DNA of 64,000 bases from UBA5078 sp051252515 (GCA_051252515.1 JBPOFS010000006.1:157390-221389), one strand, 5' to 3'. Positions 16,477 to 25,851 are shown, counted from the stretch's first letter. Program-made: numbers and translations. The notes: generated by a model from the sequence alone, not told the origin.

Positions 16477-17433
16477 ATGCTGTTAGACGTTGTTATAGTA
16501 ATTTTAGGTTTTATCGGACTCATCTGGGGTGCCGACAAATTCGTTGGTGGTGCATCAGCCATTGCGCGTAATCTAGGGGTTGCCCCCTTCATGATCGGAC
16601 TCACGATTGTGGCGTTTGGAACATCCGCACCCGAGTTTTTCTCCTCAGCAGTGGCGGCCTTAGAGCAACAGGCCCCCATAGCGATAGGCAATGCCCTAGG
16701 CTCCAATATCTTCAATATAGGGATTGCACTAGGGATCGCAACTCTTTTACGCCCCATCGCCCCTCCCAAATCTCTTATAAAGAAAGAGCTGCCCGCATTA
16801 CTGCTTGTTACAGTTGTGACCGGGATACTTTTTGCGGACCTCCATCTCGGCTTAGTGGACAGTTTGATTCTAATCGCTGTTCTAGGGTTTCTTGCCTATC
16901 GTCTTGTCCGACAAGGCCTTAAAAAACAAGATCGTGAAGCCGAAGAAGAAGTTGTAGAGATTCCTGCTGTCAATGGCATTCGAGCAACCCTAATGTTGAT
17001 TTTCGGGCTTGTATTGCTCGTAATCGGCGCCGAAGCTCTCATTAGCAGTGCCAGCTCGATAGCAACTTATATGGGGGTCTCCCCTGCCATCATTGGCCTG
17101 ACAATAGTGGCACTCGGAACGAGCTTGCCTGAACTGGCGGCCTGCGTTGCCAGCGTCCTGCGAGGACACACGGATCTTGCCATTGGCAATATCGTTGGCT
17201 CTAACATCCTCAACCTATTAGTGGTACTTCCCTTCCCAGGTCTTCTGGCCGCTGGTGCGATCGAAAGTGAGTTGTTCTATCGCGATTATGCGACAATGCT
17301 CGTCATGACCTTAGTGCTTGCCGGGATCTGTTTCTGGACAGCCAAATCAGGAAGAAAAATGGGCCGAATAAGTGGCGTAGCGTTCATACTCATGTATGTG
17401 ACGTGGTTCATCATCATGTATCAACAGATTTAG
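16477..17433 (+). CDS. Calcium/sodium antiporter (YrbG/CaxA family)
   Basis: This K-independent Na/Ca exchanger-type membrane protein of 318 residues has the two inverted alpha repeats of the family: IGLTIVAFGTSAPEFFSSA (about 48-66) with GNALGSNIFNIGIALG, and IGLTIVALGTSLPELAACV (about 207-225) with GNIVGSNILNLLVVL. It has about ten membrane helices and a charged central loop (KKQDREAEEEVVEI). It heads the yrbG-kdsD-kdsC-lptCAB cluster, as in E. coli. An inverted repeat (CTAATTGA/TCAATTAG, 16436-16471) covers its ribosome-site region. Confidence 0.93.
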   Translation: MLLDVVIVILGFIGLIWGADKFVGGASAIARNLGVAPFMIGLTIVAFGTSAPEFFSSAVAALEQQAPIAIGNALGSNIFNIGIALGIATLLRPIAPPKSLIKKELPALLLVTVVTGILFADLHLGLVDSLILIAVLGFLAYRLVRQGLKKQDREAEEEVVEIPAVNGIRATLMLIFGLVLLVIGAEALISSASSIATYMGVSPAIIGLTIVALGTSLPELAACVASVLRGHTDLAIGNIVGSNILNLLVVLPFPGLLAAGAIESELFYRDYATMLVMTLVLAGICFWTAKSGRKMGRISGVAFILMYVTWFIIMYQQI

Positions 17434-17481
17434 CACTGACACCCATTATCAGCGCTGTCTCTACGCAAAGAAGCGAAAGCA

Positions 17482-18456
17482 ATGAGTGAAGAAAATTTTT
17501 TGATCCGCCGCGCAATACAAACCATTGATATTGAGCACAGAGCAATCGGAGAGCTACGCGAGCGAATCGACAACGCTTTTGTCAAAGCATGCGAATTGAT
17601 GCTGGCGTGCAAAGGACGTGTTGTCGTCATTGGCATGGGCAAATCAGGCCTTATCGGCCGTAAGATTGCTGCAACCCTCTCCAGCACAGGCACTCCGGCC
17701 ATGTTCGTCCACCCAGGCGAAGCAAGCCATGGCGATCTTGGTATGATTACCGAGCAAGATGTCGTCATTGCGATCTCCTATTCCGGAACGGCCTCTGAGA
17801 TCATTACGCTACTGCCAACGCTTAAGCGTAAGGGCATCCCCTTGATTAGCCTCACTGGCAATCCAGAGTCAATTCTCGCTACTACCGCCACGGCACATTT
17901 AAATGGCTACGTTAAAGAAGAGGCCTGCCCATTAGGGCTCGCGCCCACTTCCAGCACCACCGTGACGCTGGTGCTTGGCGATGCGCTTGCAATGGCACTG
18001 CTTGAGGCCCGTGGCTTTACGCCAGAAGAGTTTGCCTTTTCGCACCCCGGAGGCAAGCTAGGACGCCGACTTTTACTAAAAGTGAAAGACATCATGCACG
18101 CAGGTGATGCAATCCCGAAGGTCAGCCCCGAGACGCTACTAAGCAAAGCTCTACTGGAGATATCCCAAAAAGGGCTAGGCATGACGACTGTGATCGATAC
18201 AACAGGCGCACTGTGCGGAGTATTTACAGACGGCGATTTGCGCCGCACGCTTGATTCCGGCAAGGACATCCACAAAACGTTAATCCGAGATGTCATGTCG
18301 AGCCAAAGCAAACAAATTCAAGAAAACGCACTGGCTACCGAAGCGGTACTAATGATGCAAGAGAATAGCGTCTACTCCCTGATCGTAACCGACGCCTTTG
18401 GAGCCTTGCACGGAGTAATCCGGATGCACGACCTCTTGCAAGCGAATGTGGTCTAA
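17482..18456 (+). CDS. kdsD: D-arabinose 5-phosphate isomerase
   Basis: KdsD converts ribulose 5-phosphate to arabinose 5-phosphate, the first step of Kdo synthesis for lipopolysaccharide. The 324-residue protein has a SIS sugar-isomerase domain (VVVIGMGKSGLIGRKIAATL at about 50-69, GEASHGDLGMI, SYSGTASEI) and two CBS motifs from about residue 205 (VKDIMHAGDAIPKV, GVFTDGDLRRTL). It is co-directional with kdsC, 42 bases further on. Confidence 0.96.
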   Translation: MSEENFLIRRAIQTIDIEHRAIGELRERIDNAFVKACELMLACKGRVVVIGMGKSGLIGRKIAATLSSTGTPAMFVHPGEASHGDLGMITEQDVVIAISYSGTASEIITLLPTLKRKGIPLISLTGNPESILATTATAHLNGYVKEEACPLGLAPTSSTTVTLVLGDALAMALLEARGFTPEEFAFSHPGGKLGRRLLLKVKDIMHAGDAIPKVSPETLLSKALLEISQKGLGMTTVIDTTGALCGVFTDGDLRRTLDSGKDIHKTLIRDVMSSQSKQIQENALATEAVLMMQENSVYSLIVTDAFGALHGVIRMHDLLQANVV

Positions 18457-18498
18457 TGGCTATCACTGCGAAGACATTAACCCTGAGGGAGTCGCCTT

Positions 18499-19038
18499 AT
18501 GCAATTTAATATTGATCCTAGCGATGCTATTGAACGCGCCCGCGCTGTCACTCTCTTATTACTCGATGTTGATGGAGTGCTTACCGCAGGGGAATTGTTT
18601 CTCTCCGACAGCGGAGAAGAGATAAAAGCCTTCAGCACCCTTGATGGCCAAGGAATCAAATTACTCCAACGCCATGGTGTGCAAGTCGGAATTCTCAGCG
18701 GCCGCAAGTCGTCATTACTGACGAAGCGCGCTGAAAACCTTGGCATTGAAATTATCATTCAAGGCCGTGAAGACAAACTCGACGCCTTAGAAGAGTTGTG
18801 TAAGAAACAAAATTTTCATCCCGACACCATTGCCTATGTGGGCGACGATCTTCCCGACATTCAAGTTCTCAAAGCAGTTAAGCTTGGCTTTGCTGTCAAG
18901 AATGCTCACTGCACCGTTAAGCAAATAGCCCACGTACAAACACAGGCCTCTGGCGGTTTAGGCGCTGTACGAGAAGTCTGTGATTTTATCTTGCAAGCTC
19001 AAGGTCTTTACGATGACGCCATCGCCCCCTACCTTTGA
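18499..19038 (+). CDS. kdsC: Kdo-8-phosphate phosphatase
   Basis: KdsC is a HAD-family phosphatase releasing Kdo from Kdo 8-phosphate. The 179-residue protein carries the nucleophile motif LLLDVDGVLTAGELF (about 21-35), GILSGRKSSLLTKRA and the acidic motif YVGDDLPDIQVLKAV. Length and motifs fit the C0-type HAD subfamily. Its end overlaps lptC by 26 bases. Confidence 0.96.
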   Translation: MQFNIDPSDAIERARAVTLLLLDVDGVLTAGELFLSDSGEEIKAFSTLDGQGIKLLQRHGVQVGILSGRKSSLLTKRAENLGIEIIIQGREDKLDALEELCKKQNFHPDTIAYVGDDLPDIQVLKAVKLGFAVKNAHCTVKQIAHVQTQASGGLGAVREVCDFILQAQGLYDDAIAPYL

Positions 19039-19672
19039 GCCAGACAGCCCATCTGAGGCTGGCAAGCTTATCGACTTTAAAACTTTGCTATCCGGACCTC
19101 GGTTTTGGCTAGGCTCAATCGTGATTATTTTGGCATTTTTCGCCGGCCGCAGCGCTCTGGAGCAACGCGCTAATCGTGCACTCTCAGAGGACCAGCAGAC
19201 CACGACGGCGATCCTCTTCGACGCCTACTCCAATGGAGTGACTAGCGTCCTCTACGATAGCGTAGGCGAAATAGAGTACACGCTAGAGGCCAGCAACCAA
19301 GTCCATTACCTGGACAACACTACCGCGCTAAGCGACCCTTATGTGCGACTCTATCAAGGCTCAGGGGTGCGCTGGAATATCGTTGCCAGATCGGGCAAAA
19401 TCATCTCTGCCGAAAATGACAACCGAATCGATCGTCTTGACCTTAGCGATGATGTAGAACTCTTTCAGATTGACGCTTTAGGGAATCGCATGACCCTCAA
19501 CACCAGTTTTCTGTCACTCTACCCAAGCAGTGAAACCATGAACACTGACCGAGAAGTGACGATGACGACTGACACCTTACGACAAACTGCGCTCGGCATG
19601 ACGGCCGATTTACAGCAAGATACACTGACCTTTCTTTCACAGGTCAAAGGACGATATGAAGTTCAAAATTGA
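19013..19672 (+). CDS. lptC: LptC, lipopolysaccharide transport protein
   Basis: LptC is a bitopic inner-membrane protein that passes LPS from LptB2FG to LptA. I choose the ATG at 19013 (AAGG ribosome site within kdsC) over an upstream ATG at 18980, giving 219 residues. There is one helix (FWLGSIVIILAFFAGRSAL, about 25-43), then the beta-jellyroll domain with GEIEYTLEASNQVHYLDN, GVRWNIVARSGKII and DVELFQIDALGNRMTLNT. It overlaps both kdsC and lptA, indicating tight coupling. Confidence 0.92.
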   Translation: MTPSPPTFEPDSPSEAGKLIDFKTLLSGPRFWLGSIVIILAFFAGRSALEQRANRALSEDQQTTTAILFDAYSNGVTSVLYDSVGEIEYTLEASNQVHYLDNTTALSDPYVRLYQGSGVRWNIVARSGKIISAENDNRIDRLDLSDDVELFQIDALGNRMTLNTSFLSLYPSSETMNTDREVTMTTDTLRQTALGMTADLQQDTLTFLSQVKGRYEVQN

Positions 19673-20162
19673 CAAGAAAAAGCGTATCGCCATTGCGTTT
19701 TCATGCCTGTTTGGCGGCGTAATCAGCGGCATCAGCTTCGCGCAAGATACAGCGAATAACCATGAGTATAGCGCTGAAGGCGAAACCACCATCGAGACCA
19801 TCAATGGGCTTCGAGTCATCACGCTTCGAGACAATGTATTCGTTCGCCAAGGGGATATTGAACTCACTGGAGATATCGCCGTACTTGAATACAATCAAAG
19901 TAATCAGTTACAACAAGTGCGAGTCAATGGCACCCCGGCCAATTTTGAACAGCAGGCCAGCGCGGACGCAGACATCGTGACGGGCAATAGTGAGACTATC
20001 AATTATTACGCAAGCACCGAAGGTGTAGTCGAGTTCATTGGCAGTGCAAACTTCAACCAACCAGGTACCACACTAAGCTGCGCGCAAATACGCCACACCA
20101 TCACCACTGGCGCGACTTCCGGCCAGGCTTGTAGTGGCTCTTTAAGCCCGCAGAACAATTGA
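19656..20162 (+). CDS. lptA: LptA, periplasmic LPS-bridge protein
   Basis: LptA polymerises into the periplasmic bridge for LPS. The 168-residue precursor has a basic start (MKFKIDKKKR) and a signal peptide ending near SFAQD. The OstA-type beta-jellyroll shows NGLRVITLRDNVFVRQGDIELTGD, VRVNGTPANFEQQ and ETINYYASTEGVVEFIGSA. It starts inside the lptC end, and its TGA overlaps the lptB ATG by one base. Confidence 0.94.
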   Translation: MKFKIDKKKRIAIAFSCLFGGVISGISFAQDTANNHEYSAEGETTIETINGLRVITLRDNVFVRQGDIELTGDIAVLEYNQSNQLQQVRVNGTPANFEQQASADADIVTGNSETINYYASTEGVVEFIGSANFNQPGTTLSCAQIRHTITTGATSGQACSGSLSPQNN

Positions 20163-20887
20163 TGAGCACACTTAAGGCGAGCCATCTGGCTAAAAGTTAC
20201 AAGGGCCGTCATGTCGTTCGCGATGTGTCGATCAGTGTCGACAGCGGGCAAATTGTAGGCTTACTCGGCCCCAATGGCGCCGGCAAAACCACCTGTTTCT
20301 ATATGGTTGTCGGGCTTGTACAAGCAGACGCCGGCTCTATACTTCTAGATGACGACGACCTCACTGTCCTACCGATTCACGCAAGAGCGCAGCGCGGCGT
20401 AGGGTATTTGCCACAAGACTCCTCTATTTTCCGCACTCTTACAGTGTCTGAAAATATCATGGCCATTTTAGAGACGCGCAAGAACCTAAACCGAGAACAG
20501 CGCCAAGAGAAGCTCGAAAGCCTCCTACAAGAGTTTCACATCACTCATATTCGCGACAACAAAGGCATGAGCCTCTCAGGAGGCGAGCGCCGACGAACCG
20601 AGATTGCCCGTGCACTAGCCGCGGAACCTCGCTTCATTCTCCTCGATGAACCCTTCGCTGGCGTAGACCCAATCTCAGTGAGCGATATCAAGGACATCAT
20701 TACTCACCTTAAGCAAAAAGGGATCGGTGTCCTACTGACCGATCACAACGTGCGTGAGACATTAGATATTTGCGAAAAAGCCTATATCGTCAGCGAAGGC
20801 CAGATCATTGCGGAAGGCACTTCAGCGGAAATTTTGAGCAATCAGAAGGTCCGAGACGTGTATTTAGGACATCAATTTAAAATCTAA
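20162..20887 (+). CDS. lptB: LptB, LPS export ABC ATPase
   Basis: LptB is the cytoplasmic ATPase of the LptB2FG exporter. The 241-residue protein (start ATG at 20162; a TTG lies three bases earlier) has Walker A GPNGAGKTTCF, Q-loop VGYLPQDSSIF, signature LSGGERRRTEIARAL, Walker B FILLDEPFAGVDP and the switch His in LLTDHNVRETLDI. It is the last gene of the kdsD-kdsC-lptCAB run before rpoN. Confidence 0.97.
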   Translation: MSTLKASHLAKSYKGRHVVRDVSISVDSGQIVGLLGPNGAGKTTCFYMVVGLVQADAGSILLDDDDLTVLPIHARAQRGVGYLPQDSSIFRTLTVSENIMAILETRKNLNREQRQEKLESLLQEFHITHIRDNKGMSLSGGERRRTEIARALAAEPRFILLDEPFAGVDPISVSDIKDIITHLKQKGIGVLLTDHNVRETLDICEKAYIVSEGQIIAEGTSAEILSNQKVRDVYLGHQFKI

Positions 20888-20920
20888 TTCAGATTGGGCT
20901 TGAAATTTGCTAGTGACTTA

Positions 20921-20936
20921 CGGCACGATACTTGCT
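20921..20936 (+). promoter_or_regulatory. Sigma-54 type -24/-12 promoter upstream of rpoN
   Basis: The sequence CGGCACGATACTTGCT matches the sigma-54 consensus TGGCACG-N4-TTGCW at every key position except the first base, with exact GG-N10-GC spacing. A start near 20947 would leave an 85-base leader before rpoN. Function is predicted only. Confidence 0.6.
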
Positions 20937-21031
20937 GTGGGTCATTCATCGGGATATTTATTCCACTGGTCGACCTAGCAACCCTATCGCATCCTTAGAA
21001 ATAGTAGTCAGCTTATGAAGTACATATCGCT

Positions 21032-22579
21032 ATGAAATTATCGCTTCAGCTAAAGATGGGTCAGCAACTGACCATGACACCTCAGCTGCAGCAAGCTATT
21101 CGTCTTCTACAACTCTCCACGCTCGATCTCCAACAAGAAATTTATGAAGCCATTGAATCAAATCCAATGCTTGAGATCGAAGAAGGAGTAGATGAAGCAT
21201 TTGCGAAGGCTGATGCCGCTGCCGAAACGAATTCCGAGAGCAGTGCTTCAAGCGATGAGTACAGCGCCGATCGCGTTATCTCAGACAACAGCAATACTGA
21301 GACTGATTACAGCGCTTCCTCTGGGGACGACGACAACCGCTGGGAAGACACCATTCCTGAAAACCTGTCGGTCGACAGCAACTGGGAAGACGTTTACCAA
21401 AGCAATTACACCACTGGCAGTTCAGGCTCCTCGTCTAACGAAGGCGACAGCATGGACTTTGATTCGCGCAATAGTGCCGAAGAGACCCTGCAAGACCACT
21501 TGATGTGGCAACTAAACTTGACCCCCATGTCCGATGCCGACCGCTTAATAGGGCTTGCCATCGTCGACGCGATTGATCCCAACGGCATGCTCACCATTAG
21601 CGTCGATGCGATTCACGCCAGTCTCATTCGCTCTTTAGACATTGACCCAGACGAAGTGGTCGCTGTGTTGCACCGCATCCAGCAGTTTGATCCTGTCGGC
21701 GTAGGCTACCGCGATTTATCTGAGTGCCTTTCTATCCAGCTAGATCAGTTTGAGGACGAGCTCCTTACAGCGGCAGTCAAACACGCGAAGGTGATTGTGA
21801 AAAATCATCTGCCATTACTTGGTAGCCGAGACTACGCACAGCTGATGCGCCTGACCCGATTAAAAGAGCCCGAACTACGCGATGCCATTCTCGTCATTGA
21901 GCAACTGAACCCTCGACCAGGCTCCGACATCTCTCCTCCGTCTACCACTTACATCGTTCCCGATGTATTTGTAAGCAAAGATAATGAAACCGGTCGGTGG
22001 CGTGTAGACCTTAACCCAGAAACGGCTCCCAAGATTCGCGTCAATCCTGAGTATGCCTCTTTGGTTCGCCGCGCAGACAACAGCTCTGACAACAACTATC
22101 TGCGCGATAATCTACAAGAAGCACGCTGGTTCATTAAAAGTTTACAAAGCCGCAATGAAACACTGATGAAAGTCGCTACCCGTATCGTAGAGCACCAAAA
22201 AGGCTTTTTTGAATACGGTGAAGAAGCTATGAAACCGCTAGTGCTGCATGACATTGCCGAAGCCGTCAGCATGCACGAATCCACCATTTCTCGTGTTACG
22301 ACACAAAAGTACATGCATACGCCCAAGGGAATATTCGAATTAAAGTATTTCTTTTCCAGCCATGTCAGCACTGCAGGTGGCGGCGAATGCTCTTCTACCG
22401 CCATTCGTGCGCTTATTAAGAAGCTCATCTCAACCGAGAACGTGCGCAAACCTCTAAGTGACAGCAAAATCACAAAAATGCTAGAAGACCAGGGCATCAA
22501 TGTGGCACGCCGCACTATCGCCAAGTATCGGGAATCTCTTGCAATTCCCCCGTCAAATGAACGCAAGAGACTCGTGTAA
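21032..22579 (+). CDS. rpoN: RNA polymerase sigma-54 factor
   Basis: RpoN directs polymerase to -24/-12 promoters that need AAA+ activators. The 515-residue protein has the Gln/Leu-rich region I (LQLKMGQQLTMTPQLQQAIR), an acidic and serine-rich region II (about 50-155) and the core-binding domain. The HTH segment ESTISRVTTQKYMHTPKGIFELKYFF is followed by the RpoN box ARRTIAKYRE near the C-terminus. It follows lptB as in E. coli and Pseudomonas, but the hpf gene normally found next is missing. Confidence 0.97.
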   Translation: MKLSLQLKMGQQLTMTPQLQQAIRLLQLSTLDLQQEIYEAIESNPMLEIEEGVDEAFAKADAAAETNSESSASSDEYSADRVISDNSNTETDYSASSGDDDNRWEDTIPENLSVDSNWEDVYQSNYTTGSSGSSSNEGDSMDFDSRNSAEETLQDHLMWQLNLTPMSDADRLIGLAIVDAIDPNGMLTISVDAIHASLIRSLDIDPDEVVAVLHRIQQFDPVGVGYRDLSECLSIQLDQFEDELLTAAVKHAKVIVKNHLPLLGSRDYAQLMRLTRLKEPELRDAILVIEQLNPRPGSDISPPSTTYIVPDVFVSKDNETGRWRVDLNPETAPKIRVNPEYASLVRRADNSSDNNYLRDNLQEARWFIKSLQSRNETLMKVATRIVEHQKGFFEYGEEAMKPLVLHDIAEAVSMHESTISRVTTQKYMHTPKGIFELKYFFSSHVSTAGGGECSSTAIRALIKKLISTENVRKPLSDSKITKMLEDQGINVARRTIAKYRESLAIPPSNERKRLV

Positions 22580-22688
22580 TGTCCTCTCGTGTTTCGATAA
22601 TCACGTTTGTTTTCGAAAAAGACTCAAAACTCGGCAACAGCAATGCTAAAATTAGCACCGAATTTTCGACTTCTGAGATTTTCCCATA

Positions 22689-23138
22689 ATGCGAATTGAT
22701 ACCATTCTGACTCCTGAGCGTTGTTTCTGCGACATGCCAGGCGTTAGTAAGAAACGCTTTCTAACGACAGTTAGCGAGCTCATTGCGACACAAACTCAAT
22801 CCCTCTCTGCGGACCATATTTATAGCGCTCTGCTGGCCAGAGAACAGCTAGGGAGCACCGGCATCGGCAATGGCATCGCCATTCCTCATTGCCGAGTAGG
22901 CGATTGCGATCAAATCACAGGCACCCTCGTCACGCTCTCAGAGGGCATTGATTTTGATGCCATCGACTCGCGCTCTGTAGATCTACTGTTTGTCCTGATT
23001 GTGCCTGCGGAAGAAACCGACGAGCACTTGAAGGTCCTAAGCGCACTGGCCAAATTATTCCATCAAGATTCATTCTGCGAGCAGCTTCGACAAGCAAAGA
23101 CGCCGACAGAGCTCTACGAGATTGCGACCCAAGCATAG
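22689..23138 (+). CDS. ptsN: PtsN, EIIA component of the nitrogen-related PTS
   Basis: PtsN receives phosphate from NPr and regulates potassium, nitrogen and envelope functions rather than sugar uptake. The 149-residue protein has the phosphorylated His67 in GNGIAIPHCRV and the family segment VDLLFVLIVPAEETDEHLKVLSALAKLF. A TAAAAT -10-like box lies about 40 bases before the start. It is followed by rapZ and npr. Confidence 0.95.
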   Translation: MRIDTILTPERCFCDMPGVSKKRFLTTVSELIATQTQSLSADHIYSALLAREQLGSTGIGNGIAIPHCRVGDCDQITGTLVTLSEGIDFDAIDSRSVDLLFVLIVPAEETDEHLKVLSALAKLFHQDSFCEQLRQAKTPTELYEIATQA

Positions 23139-23241
23139 AAATCTATTCAGCTGCGGACAAAGCTGATACCGTTATACAGGCGTAAAACAGCTGAAACGTG
23201 CTTCAGCTTCCAACTCTGCATCAACCTTCAGGCGACACATA

Positions 23242-24111
23242 GTGAAACTGCTCATCATCAGCGGCCGCTCCGGCTCAGGTAAGAGTACCGCGCTCAATAT
23301 GCTTGAGGATCACGGTTATTATTGCATTGATAATTTGCCCGCCAGCCTATTGCCGGCCCTCGCACAGCGCGTCAGCGCCCAAAGCACAGACCTGCCTTTA
23401 GTCGCAGTCAGTATTGATGCCCGCAATATCACGGCGGATCTAAAACAAGTCCCGCAGATCATCGAACAACTGAAGCAAATCTCCTTGCGCACAGAGATTA
23501 TCTTCTTAGATGCCAGCAGCCCTACTCTTATCAAACGTTTCAGCGAGAGCCGACGCAAGCACCCGCTAACCACGGCAAAAATCGGCTTAAGACAAGCGAT
23601 CAATATGGAGACTGAACTCCTTGAGCAGATCGCGTTACTGGCCAGTCTTTCAATAGACACCAGTTATATGTCACTGCATCAGCTACGCGATACCATCAAG
23701 ACACGCGTAGTTGAGAGGGACGAGAGCGGACTCGCCCTCATGTTTGAATCCTTTGGCTACAAATATGGCGTTCCTATTGATGCAGATGTGGTTTTCGATG
23801 TGCGCTGCCTCCCTAACCCTTACTGGGAGCCTAATTTGCGACCACTAACGGGGCTCGACACCGAGGTGCAGCAATGGCTAGGGTCACAGGCCACGGCAGA
23901 GGCAATGTATCAAGACCTCCACGCCTACTTGACCAAATGGCTACCCAAGTTTGAAGAAAACAACCGCGCGTATATGACCGTCGCGATCGGTTGTACTGGA
24001 GGCCAGCATCGCTCCGTTTATTTAAGCGAGCGCTTGAAAAAAGAGTTCGCCGACAAAATTAAGAATGTGCAAGTCATGCACAGAGAGCTATTACGACGGG
24101 ATACGGCATAA
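23242..24111 (+). CDS. rapZ: RapZ, RNase adapter protein
   Basis: RapZ binds nucleotides and small RNAs and directs RNase E, controlling glucosamine-6-phosphate synthesis in E. coli. The 289-residue protein has Walker A SGRSGSGKSTAL at 7-18, YCIDNLPASLLP, the FLDASSPTLIKRFSESRRKHPL segment and the C-terminal GCTGGQHRSVYLSERL motif. The start is GTG with an AGG upstream. An inverted repeat (AGCTGAA/TTCAGCT, 23189-23208) lies in the ptsN-rapZ gap. Confidence 0.95.
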   Translation: MKLLIISGRSGSGKSTALNMLEDHGYYCIDNLPASLLPALAQRVSAQSTDLPLVAVSIDARNITADLKQVPQIIEQLKQISLRTEIIFLDASSPTLIKRFSESRRKHPLTTAKIGLRQAINMETELLEQIALLASLSIDTSYMSLHQLRDTIKTRVVERDESGLALMFESFGYKYGVPIDADVVFDVRCLPNPYWEPNLRPLTGLDTEVQQWLGSQATAEAMYQDLHAYLTKWLPKFEENNRAYMTVAIGCTGGQHRSVYLSERLKKEFADKIKNVQVMHRELLRRDTA

Positions 24112-24117
24112 AGGCAT

Positions 24118-24384
24118 ATGATTAAATCTACACTGACAATCTGCAATAAAGCAGGTCTTCACGCACGTGCTGCTGCCAGAATGGTTTCAGTGAGCTCCGC
24201 CTTTGATAGCCAGATTCAAGTTGGCGAAGATAAGCTTGTCGACGGAAAGAGCATCCTCTCCTTAATGATGCTCGCCGCCAGCAAAGGCACCGTATTGAAT
24301 ATATTAATCGAAGGCCCAGACGAATCCGCTGCATTAGAGGCCATCACCGCGCTTGTTAATAACCGCTTTGACGAAAGCGAATAA
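24118..24384 (+). CDS. ptsO: NPr, HPr-like phosphocarrier
   Basis: This 88-residue HPr-fold protein passes phosphate from EI-Ntr to PtsN. The active His15 sits in NKAGLHARAAARMV, and the Ser loop GKSILSLMMLAASKG is present. It follows rapZ by six bases. Confidence 0.95.
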   Translation: MIKSTLTICNKAGLHARAAARMVSVSSAFDSQIQVGEDKLVDGKSILSLMMLAASKGTVLNILIEGPDESAALEAITALVNNRFDESE

Positions 24385-24438
24385 GCACTCCGCTATTTCT
24401 GAGTCGCCTCCACTCAATAGACTGAAACAGGAACACCA

Positions 24439-24951
24439 ATGAAAAAACGCGAAGAGATTGATTGGTCTCTAGAGCCACCAAGTAAGTCGCAGCTTAAACG
24501 CGATATGACCAATGTCCAGAAACTAGGGGAAGACTTAACCACCCTTAACAAGAAGCAATTGGACAAACTTCCTATTTCAGACTCCTTGCGAGTAGCACTG
24601 AATGAGTTTGCTCGCCTTCCCAGCAGTCATGGTGCCAGACGACGCCAATTACAGTTCATTGGCAAAGTGATGCGCTCCTGCAATCATGAAGAGATTCAAG
24701 CTGAGCTGGACAAGATGCGCGCGCCTGATCGTGTGCAGGTACGCCGAGCGCAACTCATTGAAGAATGGGGCGAGAAGATACTTAAAGGCTCTGAAGACGA
24801 TATCAATGCCTTTATTGAGCGTTGGCCAGTTGCTGAGCGCCAAGCTTTACGCCAATTGGCACGCAACTACAGCAAAGATAAAGATAACGATGAGGCAGCA
24901 CGTGTGAGTCGCCGCAAATTACTCAACTACATTAAAGAGTTTATTGAGTAA
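24439..24951 (+). CDS. darP: DarP/YjgA ribosome-associated protein
   Basis: DarP (YjgA, DUF615) helps late assembly of the 50S subunit. The 170-residue, highly charged protein shows PPSKSQLKRDMTNVQKLGEDL, GARRRQLQFIGKVMR and RWPVAERQALRQLARNY, as expected for the family. Length is slightly under the E. coli protein. It converges on the LysR gene with three bases between the stops. Confidence 0.92.
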   Translation: MKKREEIDWSLEPPSKSQLKRDMTNVQKLGEDLTTLNKKQLDKLPISDSLRVALNEFARLPSSHGARRRQLQFIGKVMRSCNHEEIQAELDKMRAPDRVQVRRAQLIEEWGEKILKGSEDDINAFIERWPVAERQALRQLARNYSKDKDNDEAARVSRRKLLNYIKEFIE

Positions 24952-24954
24952 TCA

Positions 24955-25851
24955 TCATTCATTTGAGCTGAATAAAGTGATGAGCGATTCACGCATCCAA
25001 CGATGCGCGCTATCACTGTCAGATTGACGATGCCAATACAGATGCAAGTCCAGTTGCGGCACGTCAAATGGCAAAGGCAGAATCGCTAGATCATATTTTT
25101 CTGCCAAAAACCGCGGCAAACACAAAGAAAAATCCGTACTACTGACAATCGCCGCAGCGACTCGGTAATGCTGCACACGCAATTTAATTCTCCGCTCAGA
25201 GTCATACTTCAATAACGCCAAATCGACCTGCCCTAAGCCCTTACGACGGCTCGACACATGAATATGTTGCAGCTGCAAAAAAGCCTCAAGCGTAAACTCT
25301 TTTTTCAATGCCCCATGCCCATGTCGTAGGCAGCAAACATAATCATCTTGCATAAGAGACTGATGACAAAGTTGCGGGTCTTCGATCACGGGGACATCCA
25401 CAGCAAAATCCAGCTCTGCCCGCGAAAGATTACGCGCCAACTCATTTCGTTTTACAAAATAACTTTGCAAAGACACATTAGGCGCCGACTCTTCGAACAA
25501 GGGAATTAAACGTGGCAACACCAACGCTTCTGCCAGGTCAGTCATACTAAACTGAAAAATACGTTCGCTGAGCAAAGGATTGAAATCTTCACGCTCTAAA
25601 ATGCTGGATTTGAGTAGACTTAACGCCTCTGAAACACTCTGCGCAATGCTGTCGGCGACAGGAGTAGGCTGCATCCCTCGCGCCGTACGCACAAATAATT
25701 CATCGTTGAACAGTTTACGCAGGCGCGCTAAGGCATTACTCACTGCCGGCTGGGTAATAGCTAAAATCTTAGCCGCCTGAGTCAGATTACGCTCTGTATA
25801 AATGGTGTCGAAGACCAAAAACAGATTAAGATCACACTTCTTTATTAACAT
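24955..25851 (-). CDS. LysR-family transcriptional regulator
   Basis: The N-terminal winged helix is clear (LTQAAKILAITQPAVSNALARLRKLFNDELFVR), followed by a substrate-binding domain. I place the start at MLIKKCDLNLFLVFDTIY (25851, AAGGA site upstream), giving 298 residues; a longer frame opens at 25929 but adds an atypical hydrophobic stretch. The domain resembles the NodD/LeuO-like branch (FNDELFVRTARGMQPTP). It is divergent from the DUF4212/symporter pair and may regulate it; the effector is unknown. Confidence 0.88.
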   Translation of the reverse strand: MLIKKCDLNLFLVFDTIYTERNLTQAAKILAITQPAVSNALARLRKLFNDELFVRTARGMQPTPVADSIAQSVSEALSLLKSSILEREDFNPLLSERIFQFSMTDLAEALVLPRLIPLFEESAPNVSLQSYFVKRNELARNLSRAELDFAVDVPVIEDPQLCHQSLMQDDYVCCLRHGHGALKKEFTLEAFLQLQHIHVSSRRKGLGQVDLALLKYDSERRIKLRVQHYRVAAAIVSSTDFSLCLPRFLAEKYDLAILPLPFDVPQLDLHLYWHRQSDSDSAHRWMRESLITLFSSNE

